DNA from: Deltaproteobacteria bacterium
GTDB lineage: Bacteria > Desulfobacterota > Desulfuromonadia > Desulfuromonadales > Geopsychrobacteraceae
Direction of reading: 5' to 3'
Assembly: GCA_024280335.1 (NCBI GenBank)
Contig: JAJRQI010000008.1
Coordinates: forward strand, 62,001-126,000
Length of the DNA stretch: 64,000 bases
Shown: positions 18,818 to 26,996 of the stretch, in pieces
Layout: the number at the start of each line of letters is the position of its first letter
How positions within the stretch are numbered: position 1 is the stretch's first letter
Notes under the pieces: generated by a model
The model's database searches: none
The model's input: the letters and a program-made list of their open reading frames with translations, nothing else
Told to the model about the DNA's origin: nothing
Made by a program: the position numbers and the translations under genes

Positions 18818-19882
18818 ATGAGTAAAAAAATTTTTGGGGTGGGAATTTTATTCTTGTTTGTTTTAGCAACCGCAGCGAATGCCACTGTATTTCAGACTGG
18901 GGGAAATCGCCTCGTTTCCACTCAAAATAATGATGGTGGATGGGATTGGCCTCTAGATAATGGCGATTCTACGACTGGAAGTGCAAGCAACACCATTGCA
19001 CCTATCGCCATGGGATTGTCTCAAGCCTACCAGCAAACAGGGGATGCCAACCAATTAGTTTCATTGCAAAAGGCCGCTGCCTTTTTGCAAAGCAAGACTG
19101 TATTCTCTACTCAGGATGGATATCTGGCGGTTCAACTTGACGCGATTTTAGGCGGTTCTGCAAACACTGACTACGTCACAACAAATTTTTACGACAAGCT
19201 TGCAACCGGCACCTATAACCGGAATGGCACATTATACAATACATCTGAATACGTTACCCTGGCACGTAACTATCGTACAGGCACTCAGGCTAACCTTGCT
19301 GCATGGGATGTGGGTATGGGTCTAGTTGCTGCTTCTGCTATTGGTGCAGACACCACCGCTTGGGTTGCCGGGACTAAAGCTGAAATTGATGAGATCGATA
19401 GCAATAGTAGTTACTATGATGTCATTGGTCTTGCCGGGAGTATTTATGGTCTCGCATCTGCTGGGGAAGATTATGATCCGCTTGTCGGGCAATTCTCTGC
19501 CGCAAACAGTCTGATTGATCTTGGGCAAATTCTTGCTGGTTTCCAGATAGACATGGGCGGATTCGCTTGGCATGCCAATTACGTGATCGCCAATGATGGT
19601 AACGAAGAGATCCAGGAAACAGCTTACGCAGTGCTCGCCCTGAATCAATTAGACGCTGCGATGTTCAGTGCAAACATTCAAGGTGCCTCTAGCTATCTCA
19701 CAAGTGTTCAGCTAGCTTCTGGTGGTTGGGAGAATTACTCCTTTTCCGGTGAAAACAATGAAGTAACGGCTGAAGCTTTATGGGCGCTCAATGAAACAGC
19801 TCCTGTTCCAGAGCCTTCGACCATCCTCCTCCTCGGCGGCGGACTGGCAGGGCTGGCCTTCTACAGAAGAAAGAAAAAGTAA
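18818..19882 (+). CDS. Secreted PEP-CTERM protein with terpenoid-cyclase-like alpha/alpha-toroid repeats
   Basis: Exported protein of 354 residues. It has a signal peptide (MSKKIFGVGILFLFVLATAA) and a C-terminal sorting tag: VPEPSTILLLGGGLAG, a hydrophobic helix and then a basic FYRRKKK end, the classic exosortase substrate signal. Between them several Q-x-x-x-G-G-W repeats (STQNNDGGWDW near residue 35, SVQLASGGWENY near 300) and the ETAYAVLALNQL helices match the toroid fold of prenyltransferases and squalene-hopene cyclase-like proteins. Catalytic acidic motifs for cyclisation are not evident. The gene is less GC-rich than the flanks, hinting at transfer. Exosortase is not in this window. 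Confidence 0.85.
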   Translation: MSKKIFGVGILFLFVLATAANATVFQTGGNRLVSTQNNDGGWDWPLDNGDSTTGSASNTIAPIAMGLSQAYQQTGDANQLVSLQKAAAFLQSKTVFSTQDGYLAVQLDAILGGSANTDYVTTNFYDKLATGTYNRNGTLYNTSEYVTLARNYRTGTQANLAAWDVGMGLVAASAIGADTTAWVAGTKAEIDEIDSNSSYYDVIGLAGSIYGLASAGEDYDPLVGQFSAANSLIDLGQILAGFQIDMGGFAWHANYVIANDGNEEIQETAYAVLALNQLDAAMFSANIQGASSYLTSVQLASGGWENYSFSGENNEVTAEALWALNETAPVPEPSTILLLGGGLAGLAFYRRKKK

Positions 19883-19914
19883 GCCTTCTGTAAAACAATC
19901 TGACAAATAGTATT

Positions 19915-19947
19915 CAAAGCGGGGTCATCTAATGGCTCCGCTTTTTT
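19915..19947 (+). terminator. Intrinsic terminator after PEP-CTERM gene
   Basis: AAAGCGGGGTC-ATCTAAT-GGCTCCGCTTT followed by TTTTG. It lies 33 bp after the stop codon. Confidence 0.85.
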
Positions 19948-20040
19948 GTATCTCAAGCAGCCCGGTCACATACCCCTGACTGGGCTTTTCTGTTTCCAGC
20001 ATCCACCCCCCTCAGGAACCCAACAGAAAGGAGCCCCCAA

Positions 20041-20355
20041 ATGATCCACATCCGCAACCTCCCCGATTGCCAACTCCTCATCGACAGCCCAGAGCTATAC
20101 CGCGAAGTCGCGTCCTACCTGCTCTACTGTCGCCATGAGCTGCTGGAGTATGAAGATGAGGAAGACATCGATGATTCCAACTTCATGGTCCTAGCTGAAG
20201 AAGACCTCCCTATGCTGAACGATCTAGGGCCGCCCGAAGAGACGGTCCAGATCAGCATCAAAGCAGACGGCCATACGCTCACTATCTACCGCATCATCTA
20301 CCCCACCGAAGTCCTCTTCATCCCCGCCGAAATCTCCGAAAAGTTTTCTTTCTGA
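20041..20355 (+). CDS. Hypothetical protein (acidic, 104 residues)
   Basis: Not recognised. The start has a strong Shine-Dalgarno (AAAGGAGCC). The product is acidic (EYEDEEDIDDSN near the middle), soluble, without signal peptide or membrane segment, and ends in a beta-rich stretch (TLTIYRIIYPTEVLFIP). The first 25 codons and the leader recur at 22221-22292 as a truncated copy after the second PEP-CTERM gene. Thus a PEP-CTERM gene followed by this small gene forms a repeated module around the integrase. Confidence 0.6.
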   Translation: MIHIRNLPDCQLLIDSPELYREVASYLLYCRHELLEYEDEEDIDDSNFMVLAEEDLPMLNDLGPPEETVQISIKADGHTLTIYRIIYPTEVLFIPAEISEKFSF

Positions 20356-20562
20356 AAAAAACCTGCTTCAAAACTGCCTCCCCTCCCCCCTAAAAATCAG
20401 TACCAAATTTAGTCCCCGAATTTTCTCGTCCGGACCGGATCAGGACCGGACTTTCAGCAGTGCACCTCAACAATCCATGTCTTTGCTCAATCTTCCCTGT
20501 GAGTCAGCAGAACTACTAAGACTACCGACACAAAAACAGACCATCGAAAGGAGAAATACGCC

Positions 20563-21750
20563 ATGAAGAAATTTCCATTCACAAAAAGATCAATAGAAGC
20601 TCTCCCCGCTCACGATCCTGACAGCCCATCCAGGGAAGCGGAATATAGTGACAGTGAAATGGTCGGCCTGAAACTGCGTGTATCCAAGAACGGCAGACGA
20701 TTTTTCCAGCATCGGTATCGGTATCTGGGTCGGAAGAAATGTATGGCCCTCGGGGAATTTCCGCATGTGTCCGTTCAGGATGCCCGGAAACGAGTCAGCG
20801 AGAACAAGTCATTGCTGGCAAGGGATATAGACCCCAATGAAGAACGGCAGCAGAAAAGAAATGACCTGACCCTGAATGACTACATCGATCAGTTCTACAT
20901 TCCTCACGCCACGATGCACAAGAAGAGCTGGCAGACCGATGTCTACATGCTCAACAAGGTCAGACCCGCCCTCGGCAAACTTCGGCTGTCCACCCTCTCA
21001 GCCAGAGACATCTCGAACTTTCATTCAGCTCAGAAAGCCCGTACCTCTGCTGTCACGGCTAATCATTTCCTGATACTGATCCGAAGAATGATGAATCTGG
21101 CCGTCCAGTGGGGACTGCTGGAAAAGAATCCGGCTGATGGGCTGGAGAAATTTCGAACTCCACCGCATAGAGAACGTTATCTGACAAAGGATGAGCTACC
21201 CCGCTTCCTAAGAGCACTGGAAGAAATGGAGGATCGGCTGTCAATGTCGGCCATCAAACTATTGCTGTTCACTGGCTGCCGGAAGGGTGAAATTCTTTCA
21301 TTGCAATGGTCGCAAGTGAAACTGGATGAAGGACGACTATTTTTGCCGGTCACAAAAAACGGTCAGTCACGGTCTGTTGTCCTCAATCCCAAGGCTCGGG
21401 AAGTTCTGGAGATATTGGCTGAACGTAGAGCAGAAAATGCCCGAACGAAGAACAGTGATTTTTTATTCCCAAGTAGAACGGGAGCAAACAAGAAATTCCT
21501 AAATGATCTTCGGAAGCCCTTCCTCAACGTTTGCCTTGCAGCAGGCATAGACAATTTGAAGATTCATGATCTGCGGCATTCCTTTGCCAGCTTTGCGGTG
21601 ATGTCGGGATCAAGCCTGTATGAGGTTTCGAAGTTGCTGGGCCATGCCGATGCAAAAATGTCACAACGCTACGCCCACCTTTCCGACGACAGTCTACAAA
21701 ACGCAACCGACAACGTATCACAGATGATCGATCAAGCCAGCAACCAGTAA
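20563..21750 (+). CDS. Tyrosine recombinase, P4-type integrase
   Basis: Site-specific recombinase of 395 residues. The N-terminal part has the DUF4102-like arm-DNA-binding pattern (MVGLKLRVSKNGRRFF ... MALGEFPHVSVQDARK), then a SAM-like core-binding domain (about 105-190) and a catalytic domain with Arg in TGCRKGEILSL, HDLRHSF (about residue 338), GHAD and the nucleophile Tyr in MSQRYAHLS. All catalytic residues are present. It lies 2.1 kb downstream of tRNA-Pro, a typical target for this family, but I could not find a repeat of the tRNA 3' end on the far side. It is flanked by two copies of the PEP-CTERM/small-gene module. Confidence 0.92.
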   Translation: MKKFPFTKRSIEALPAHDPDSPSREAEYSDSEMVGLKLRVSKNGRRFFQHRYRYLGRKKCMALGEFPHVSVQDARKRVSENKSLLARDIDPNEERQQKRNDLTLNDYIDQFYIPHATMHKKSWQTDVYMLNKVRPALGKLRLSTLSARDISNFHSAQKARTSAVTANHFLILIRRMMNLAVQWGLLEKNPADGLEKFRTPPHRERYLTKDELPRFLRALEEMEDRLSMSAIKLLLFTGCRKGEILSLQWSQVKLDEGRLFLPVTKNGQSRSVVLNPKAREVLEILAERRAENARTKNSDFLFPSRTGANKKFLNDLRKPFLNVCLAAGIDNLKIHDLRHSFASFAVMSGSSLYEVSKLLGHADAKMSQRYAHLSDDSLQNATDNVSQMIDQASNQ

Positions 21751-21773
21751 TCACAACAAACCAAAACAGACAG

Positions 21774-21798
21774 GCTCATCTTCGGATGGGCTATTTTT
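21774..21798 (+). terminator. Intrinsic terminator of integrase gene
   Basis: GGCTCATC-TTCG-GATGGGCT with a UUCG tetraloop followed by ATTTTTTG, 23 bp after the integrase stop. Confidence 0.85.
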
Positions 21799-21813
21799 TG
21801 CCTGGAGACAACC

Positions 21814-22149
21814 ATGATCACATTCAAGTCAGTTCAAGACCTGAAACAACTATCCCCAACCGATCCAGATGAATGCAGTGGTTGGAATGTACTTGGTTTT
21901 TGCCTAAGCTGGGATAACGTTTGCGTTGATCATCCCACCACAGAAACAGTGCGTAACTCTTACGCCCTTCTGGAAATTGACTTGTACGATGGCTCACCCT
22001 TTGCCCTCGATTTCAACCCAATTTCGACTGAGCCACTGTTTTCAATCGATGTCGCTTCTGCCCCCGTCCCAGAACCATCAACCATCCTCCTCCTCGGCGG
22101 GGGACTCTTAGGTCTTGGTTGGTACGGACGGAAGAGGAAGAAAGCATAG
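21814..22149 (+). pseudogene. PEP-CTERM protein remnant lacking a signal peptide
   Basis: A reading frame of 111 codons whose C-terminus is a perfect sorting tag (VPEPSTILLLGGGLLG, then a basic WYGRKRKKA end) but whose N-terminus (MITFKSVQDLKQL) has no signal peptide, so it could not reach an exosortase. The tail DNA is nearly identical to that of the intact gene at 19806-19880. It is most simply the 3' stump of a second PEP-CTERM gene truncated by the integrase-associated rearrangement. A real cytoplasmic protein cannot be excluded. Confidence 0.65.
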
Positions 22150-22181
22150 CCACAACAGTTCCAACTGACATCTCAAAACTG

Positions 22182-22212
22182 AACCCCACGGATACGTATC
22201 GTGGGGTTTTTC
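22182..22212 (+). terminator. Intrinsic terminator after PEP-CTERM remnant
   Basis: AACCCCACG-GATACGTAT-CGTGGGGTT followed by TTTTC; a perfect 9-bp stem. Confidence 0.9.
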
Positions 22213-22234
22213 TATTGGGAAAGGAGCCCCCAAG

Positions 22235-22360
22235 ATGATCCGCATCCGCAACCTCCCCGACTGTCAACTTCTCATCGACAACCCCGAGCTAACCTCGGTT
22301 GTTACATGTCACCTTTTTTGCTGGATTATAATCCCAAAAAAAATCACTCCAGGCAACTGA
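22235..22360 (+). pseudogene. Truncated second copy of the 104-residue hypothetical gene
   Basis: The leader AAAGGAGCCCCC and the first 19 codons (MIRIRNLPDCQLLIDNPEL) repeat the start of the gene at 20041 with a few changes. The similarity breaks at 22293, and the frame then runs on through unrelated sequence into the 3' end of the oppositely oriented znuA gene. This marks one boundary of the rearranged patch. Confidence 0.8.
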
Positions 22361-23276
22361 GTAAATTCTCCGCCAAGCGATTCATCAGCAAAAAATAACT
22401 CTCCGGGCCGGCCGTCAGCTCCGCACCGAGCGGATCAAGGATGCCGGTTCTAGCGTCAGACCCTTCGATCAAGGTGGCCAGCAGGCGCGGCTCAAACTGC
22501 GGTTCACTGAACACGCAACGTGCTTTCAAACTGGTAATTTTTCTGCGCATTTCCAGAATCCGTTTGGCTCCCGGCTGGCGCTCCGGATCGATGCTGATGG
22601 AACCGACGGCATTGAGTTCATAGGCCGCCTCAAAGTATTGATAAGCATCGTGAAAGACAACGTATGGAACATCTTTAACCGCTGCCAGTTGCGCTTTCAG
22701 CCGAGCGTGCAGACTGTCGAGCCGCGCTCCCAGCTGCCGGGCATTTTTCTGATACTGCGGCTGATGGGCCGGATCGATCTCGACCAAGGCGACAGCCACC
22801 TGTGCGACAACCTGTTTCGCCAGCAGCGGATCCAGCCAGAGGTGCGGATTGAGCTCTCCATTCCCAGCATGCTTCTGCTTATGGCCGTCATCTTTGTGAC
22901 GGTCCCAACTGCCCTGCTCCCGCACCGTTAACAGCTGCGGACGTAAAACTTCAACCAGTTCCAGTTGCCGGGCATTCTGCCCCAGAGTCGTCAGCGGCTT
23001 TTTCAGAAAACTCTCCAGAGAATGACCAATCCAGATGATCAGATCGGCCCGGGACAGCGCACGTGCTTCGGAGGGGCGCAGCACATACCCGTGCGGCGAG
23101 CCCCCCCTGATCAACAGCTGCGGTTCGCCGACTCCCTGCATCAGCGCCGCCACCAGGGCATGGATCGGTTTGATGCTGACCACAACCTGCGGAGAGGGTT
23201 GCTGGGCACCCTCCACCGGACCGGCAAAAACGCAGCCATAAAGGAGTACCAGCCACAGTAGCGATTTGTTTTTCAT
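22344..23276 (-). CDS. znuA: Zinc ABC transporter periplasmic binding protein, ZnuA-like
   Basis: Periplasmic high-affinity zinc-binding component (310 residues). I place the start at the ATG at 23276, which gives a clean signal peptide (MKNKSLLWLVLLYGCVFAGP). The cluster A-I features are present: VVSIKPIHALVAA with metal-ligand His, a charged His-rich loop (DRHKDDGHKQKHAG near residue 125), NPHLWLDP, FHDAYQYF, and a C-terminal ligand region near LDPLGAEL. It is divergent from zur-znuCB with a Zur-like palindrome between them. A manganese role is less likely because of the His-rich loop and Zur context. Confidence 0.92.
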   Translation of the reverse strand: MKNKSLLWLVLLYGCVFAGPVEGAQQPSPQVVVSIKPIHALVAALMQGVGEPQLLIRGGSPHGYVLRPSEARALSRADLIIWIGHSLESFLKKPLTTLGQNARQLELVEVLRPQLLTVREQGSWDRHKDDGHKQKHAGNGELNPHLWLDPLLAKQVVAQVAVALVEIDPAHQPQYQKNARQLGARLDSLHARLKAQLAAVKDVPYVVFHDAYQYFEAAYELNAVGSISIDPERQPGAKRILEMRRKITSLKARCVFSEPQFEPRLLATLIEGSDARTGILDPLGAELTAGPESYFLLMNRLAENLLSCLE

Positions 23277-23321
23277 CTGGATGTCTCCAAAATCCAAGGG
23301 ATTGACGGACCTTTCTGGAAC

Positions 23322-23334
23322 GTTATAATGTAAC
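23322..23334. promoter_or_regulatory. Zur-like operator between znuA and zur
   Basis: GTTATAATGTAAC (arms GTTA/TAAC) within TTATAATGTAACATAA is close to the proteobacterial Zur box core. It sits in the 92-bp divergent region where it can overlap both promoters. The identification rests on similarity to the known box and on the adjacent Fur-family gene. Confidence 0.65.
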
Positions 23335-23368
23335 ATAATTTACCACGAAATCGACCTGGAGTTTATTG

Positions 23369-23863
23369 ATGCCCGATCCTTCCCCGGCAACTTTTGCCTG
23401 CAACGATCATAACCACCAAAGCTGTATCGACGCAGCACTTGCCAAGGCGGAAGTTCTCTGTCAGCGGCAGCGACAGCGTTTTACCGCGATCCGGCGACGG
23501 GTGCTCGAACTGGTCTGGCAGCAGCACAAACCGGTCGGCGCTTACGAGGTTCTTGAAACTCTCCAGCAGGATGGCCGCACCGCACCGCCGACCGTCTACC
23601 GGGCCCTCGATTTTCTGCTACAGATGGGGTTGGTGCACCGGATCGCCTCGCTGAACGCCTATGTCGGCTGCGCCCATCCGGGGGCACCGCACGACGGACA
23701 GTTTCTGATTTGCGAATCCTGTAAATCCCTGGCCGAACTGGATGTCGCGGCGATTACCGACGCCATTAAACAGAGCGCCCTGGAATCCGGCTTTGAACCC
23801 CGTCGCCATACGATCGAAATCATGGGACTATGCCCCGGTTGCCGCACAAGGAGTGGATCGTGA
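23369..23863 (+). CDS. zur: Fur-family zinc uptake regulator, Zur
   Basis: Transcriptional repressor of 164 residues. The winged helix lies at about residues 30-90 ([36 protein letters not shown]), followed by the dimerisation domain with structural zinc cysteines CESC and CPGC. An unusual Cys/His-rich N-terminus (CNDHNHQSC) is present. ATG at 23369 is preceded by GGAG. It is followed by znuC with a GTGA overlap, so regulator and transporter are one operon; zinc specificity is inferred from this. Confidence 0.9.
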   Translation: MPDPSPATFACNDHNHQSCIDAALAKAEVLCQRQRQRFTAIRRRVLELVWQQHKPVGAYEVLETLQQDGRTAPPTVYRALDFLLQMGLVHRIASLNAYVGCAHPGAPHDGQFLICESCKSLAELDVAAITDAIKQSALESGFEPRRHTIEIMGLCPGCRTRSGS

Positions 23864-24609
23864 GTGACAACGACAGCCTGCTCGAACTCACCGATATCGA
23901 TCTGTCGATCGGCCAGCGACTGCTGTTGCAGCAGGTCAGCCTGAAGATCGGCCGGGGTGAAATCCTCACCATCATCGGTCCCAACGGTGCCGGCAAAACC
24001 ACCCTGCTGCGGGTCGCCCTGGGGCTGCTGCCGCCGACCTCCGGTCGCGTGCGGCGTCAGCAAAACATCCGCATCGGCTACATGCCGCAACGCCTGCAGA
24101 TCGATCCGACCTTCCCGTTGACGGTGAAACGCTTCCTGACACTGACCGGCAAAAAGCAGCGCAGCGAGATCCTGCCACTGCTCGAAGAGGTCGGTGCGGC
24201 GCAGGTACTGGAATCCCCGCTGCAGAATATTTCCGGTGGTGAACTGCAACGGGTACTGCTGGCGCGAGCACTGCTGCGCGAACCGGACCTGCTGGTCCTC
24301 GACGAACCAACACAAGGGGTCGATGTGCATGGGCAGGTGGAACTCTATCAGTTAATCACCCGCATCCGCGAACAGCGCAATTGTGCCGTACTGATGGTCT
24401 CTCACGATCTGCATCTGGTGATGGCGGCCACCGACCGGGTACTCTGTCTCAATCGCCACATCTGCTGCAGCGGCTCACCAGAGGTAGTCAGCAACGACCC
24501 CGCCTATCTGGAGCTGTTCGGTCCGCTGGCGGTGCAACATCTGGCCATCTACAGCCATGACCGCAGCCATCGCCACGACAACTGTGCGGAACATGGAGAG
24601 TGCCGATGA
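23860..24609 (+). CDS. znuC: Zinc ABC transporter ATPase, ZnuC
   Basis: ATPase that powers zinc import. I place the start at the GTG at 23860, which follows AAGGAG and overlaps the zur stop (GTGA). Walker A is GPNGAGKT (about residues 34-41), the signature is ISGGELQRV, and Walker B is [12 protein letters not shown], which is typical for ZnuC (EPTQGVD). The C-terminal tail is His-rich ([13 protein letters not shown]), another zinc-family hallmark. It overlaps znuB by ATGA. Confidence 0.93.
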   Translation: MSDNDSLLELTDIDLSIGQRLLLQQVSLKIGRGEILTIIGPNGAGKTTLLRVALGLLPPTSGRVRRQQNIRIGYMPQRLQIDPTFPLTVKRFLTLTGKKQRSEILPLLEEVGAAQVLESPLQNISGGELQRVLLARALLREPDLLVLDEPTQGVDVHGQVELYQLITRIREQRNCAVLMVSHDLHLVMAATDRVLCLNRHICCSGSPEVVSNDPAYLELFGPLAVQHLAIYSHDRSHRHDNCAEHGECR

Positions 24610-25415
24610 TCGATGATTTTCTGCTCCGCGCCCTGCTGGGCGGACTCGGCGTGGCTCTGGTTGCCGGTCCGTTCGGCTCCTTCATCGTCTGGCGCCGGCT
24701 GGCTTACTTCGGCGACACCCTCTCCCACTCGGCACTGCTCGGTGTAGCGCTCGGTTTTCTATTTCACCTGAACCTGACGCTGGGGATTATGCTGATCTGC
24801 CAGCTGCTGGCCATCCTGCTGTTTTTCGGCCAGCGGCAAAAACAACTGGCCAGCGACACCCTGCTGGGGATTTTCTCTCACGGTGCCCTCTCGTTGGGGC
24901 TGGTGGTGTTGGCCTTCATGGAGGATGTCCGGGTCGACCTGCTGGCCTACCTGTTCGGCGATATTCTCTCGATCGGTGCGACCGATCTCGGCTGGATTTT
25001 TTGCGGCGGCGGGCTGGCTCTGGCCGGACTGCTCCGGATCTGGAAGCCGCTGCTGGCGATTACCATCCACGAAGATCTGGCACGGGTCGAAGGGGTGCCG
25101 GTCGACCGGATCAACTGGGCATTTCTTGGTCTGGTTGCCCTGACCGTAGCGGTAATGATGAAGGTGGTCGGGCTGCTGCTGGTCACCTCGCTGTTGATTA
25201 TCCCGGCGGCAACCGCCCGGCGTTTTGCCGGGAATCCGGAAATCATGGCGATTCTCGCCAGCCTGATCGGCTGTTTCGCCGTCGCGGGCGGCCTCTACGG
25301 TTCTTTTACCTGGGACACCCCGGCCGGGCCATCGATCGTGGTTGCCGCCTGTGGACTGTTTTTGTTCAGCTTTATTCTCCCGCAGCGACTGGCGTCGGGG
25401 GTTTCTGGCCAATAG
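24606..25415 (+). CDS. znuB: Zinc ABC transporter permease, ZnuB
   Basis: Integral membrane subunit (269 residues) with about eight hydrophobic helices and the ABC-3 family pattern ([21 protein letters not shown] near the start, [10 protein letters not shown] in the middle). The ATG at 24606 follows GGAGA and overlaps the znuC stop. It completes the ZnuABC system with the divergent znuA. Confidence 0.94.
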   Translation: MIDDFLLRALLGGLGVALVAGPFGSFIVWRRLAYFGDTLSHSALLGVALGFLFHLNLTLGIMLICQLLAILLFFGQRQKQLASDTLLGIFSHGALSLGLVVLAFMEDVRVDLLAYLFGDILSIGATDLGWIFCGGGLALAGLLRIWKPLLAITIHEDLARVEGVPVDRINWAFLGLVALTVAVMMKVVGLLLVTSLLIIPAATARRFAGNPEIMAILASLIGCFAVAGGLYGSFTWDTPAGPSIVVAACGLFLFSFILPQRLASGVSGQ

Positions 25416-25472
25416 GAAATTTAAATCTGTAACTGCAACCTGACACAAAAGCAGATAGAGGCTTGACAAACC

Positions 25473-25500
25473 ACCGCGGATAAATATAATCGTCTAGCTC
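25473..25500 (+). promoter_or_regulatory. Sigma-70 promoter of tRNA-Leu
   Basis: Consensus TTGACA and TATAAT boxes with a 16-bp spacer, ending two bases before the mature tRNA start; transcription would begin inside or just before the tRNA, so the start is likely very close to the 5' end. Confidence 0.75.
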
Positions 25501-25502
25501 GT

Positions 25503-25588
25503 GCCGAAGTGGTGGAATTGGTAGACACGTCGGTCTCAAAAACCGATGCCTTCTGGGCGTACCGGTTCGATTCCGGTCTTCGGTACCA
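25503..25588 (+). tRNA. tRNA-Leu (anticodon CAA)
   Basis: Class II tRNA of 86 nt including encoded CCA. The acceptor stem GCCGAAG/CTTCGGT has one wobble pair. The anticodon arm TCGGT-CTCAAAA-ACCGA carries anticodon CAA, a long variable arm follows (TGCCTTCTGGGCGTA) and the T arm is CCGGTTCGATTCCGG. Confidence 0.95.
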
Positions 25589-25591
25589 CCA

Positions 25592-25634
25592 ACAAAAACA
25601 AAGGCTTAGCCAGAAATGGTTAGGCCTTTTGTTT
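25592..25634 (+). terminator. Intrinsic terminator of tRNA-Leu
   Basis: AACAAAGGCTTAGCCA - GAAA - TGGTTAGGCCTTTTGTT followed by TT. It also lies just before the convergent hsdM remnant, so it may serve both strands. Confidence 0.88.
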
Positions 25635-25642
25635 TATCCCTA

Positions 25643-26597
25643 TCAGCGAACTTTCTCCCCGGATGATATTTGAAGGCGTGCTTCGCCCAAATCCTCAGCA
25701 ATCTCCCGGAACTGCTCAAGTGCCGCCTGCAAATCTTCGACGATCTCAGCCGCCAATACACCCGGTTCCGGAAGATTATCTGAATCCTCCAGCGAATCAT
25801 CCTTGAGCCAGAAGATATCAAGGCTGGCTTTGTCGCGAGCAATCAGGTCTTGGTAGTCGTAACAGCGCCAGCGGCCGTTTGGATTCTCTTCATTACAAGT
25901 GGCGGTTCGATGTTGGCGATTGTCAGGATTGTAAAGCTGAACAAACTCATCCAGATCACTGCGCTTAAGCGGATTGGTCTTCAGGGTGAAATGCATGTTG
26001 GTGCGCAGGTCGTAGAACCACAGTTTCTTGGTCCACGGCGTTTCACTGGCCGGTTTACGGTCGAAGAAGATGACATTCGCCTTCACTCCTTGGGCGTAAA
26101 ACAGACCGGTCGGCAACCGCAGAATGGTGTGGACATCACATTCGTGCAGCAGTTTGCGGCGGATGGTCTCCCCTGCTCCGCCTTCGAACAGCACATTGTC
26201 CGGAACAACCACGGCGGCGCGGCCATGCTGTTTGAGCAGGGTTTTGACGTGCTGCATGAAGTTGAGCTGCTTGTTCGAGGTGGTGGCCCAGAAGTCGTCA
26301 CGCTCGACGGTTTCCTTCTCCTTGGAAACCTTGCCATCTTCGGCAACGATGGTGGTGCTGCTCTTTTTACCGAAGGGAGGATTGGTGAGGATGATGTCGA
26401 AGCGGTCGCCCGGATCGGCAGCGAGGGAATCGCTGACGACTAACGGCAAATCACTGTCGTCACTGCCGATACCGTGCAGCATCAGGTTCATGGCGCAGAG
26501 GCGTGCTGTCGACTGCACCAATTCCCAGCCCTTGAAGGGTAGACGTGCTTCAGCTTCGGGTGCTGGCGTCACTTTGACCTCCTTGCCATCAACTTGA
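25643..26597 (-). pseudogene. hsdM: Type I restriction methyltransferase HsdM, 5'-truncated remnant
   Basis: About 318 codons of the C-terminal two thirds of HsdM. The catalytic NPPFG motif (TNPPFGKKS) and downstream HsdM segments (VVVPDNVLFEGGAGETIRRKLL; RLPTGLFYAQGVKANVIFF) are intact, but the SAM-binding DPACGTGGFL region and the N-terminal helical domain are missing. Upstream of about 26597 the open frame encodes unrelated residues and runs into a terminator hairpin. No hsdS or hsdR is near. It is a non-functional relic beside tRNA-Leu, presumably left from an island. Confidence 0.85.
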
Positions 26598-26631
26598 TAA
26601 AGCCTGAAGCTCCAGAGAAACTTCAAAGCAC

Positions 26632-26674
26632 AAAAAAACCGCCCTACCGTAATATATCCAAAGATGAGGCGGTT
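26632..26674 (-). terminator. Intrinsic terminator upstream of hsdM remnant
   Basis: On the minus strand AACCGCC and GGCGGTT enclose a 23-nt loop and are followed by seven Ts. It would stop minus-strand transcription before the hsdM remnant, consistent with that gene being a relic fused to foreign DNA. Confidence 0.65.
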
Positions 26675-26996
26675 ACGTCCCCCCGGCCGATCAATCAATA
26701 AAAGCAGCTACAAATTACAGTGTTTTTTGCAGCCTGTAAAGAAATGCAGGGCTGGACTCTTTTCAGCCGGAGCAACGGCCCCTCCTGCACCATCGACCCG
26801 ATAGAATCGATTACCCCTATCAATACTCCAACACCCTTCTTATTGACCGTCCGGGAATAGTGGTCCCGCCCCCCCAATCGACCAGCATATCGGCCAAAAA
26901 ATCATTGCAAAGCAACAAGACACAGCATAAAGTACTGACATAAAGGAGTTCGATAGAAGAAAACATCGGCCAGATCATCGGCCAAAAGGCAACCAA
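26675..26996. other. Gene-free AT-richer stretch before the Fic gene
   Basis: No gene supported. The word ATCGGCCA occurs three times (near 26889, 26965 and 26976), the last just before the Fic start, which could be operator half-sites; this is only an observation. Confidence 0.35.

Noticed and set aside
18428-22360. attL/attR pair for integration at tRNA-Pro
   Set aside because: I searched by eye for a second copy of the tRNA 3' end near 22300 and in the integrase region and saw none, so element limits are not called.
25643-26698. Functional type I restriction-modification system
   Set aside because: Only the 3' part of hsdM remains, without the SAM-binding motif, hsdS or hsdR.
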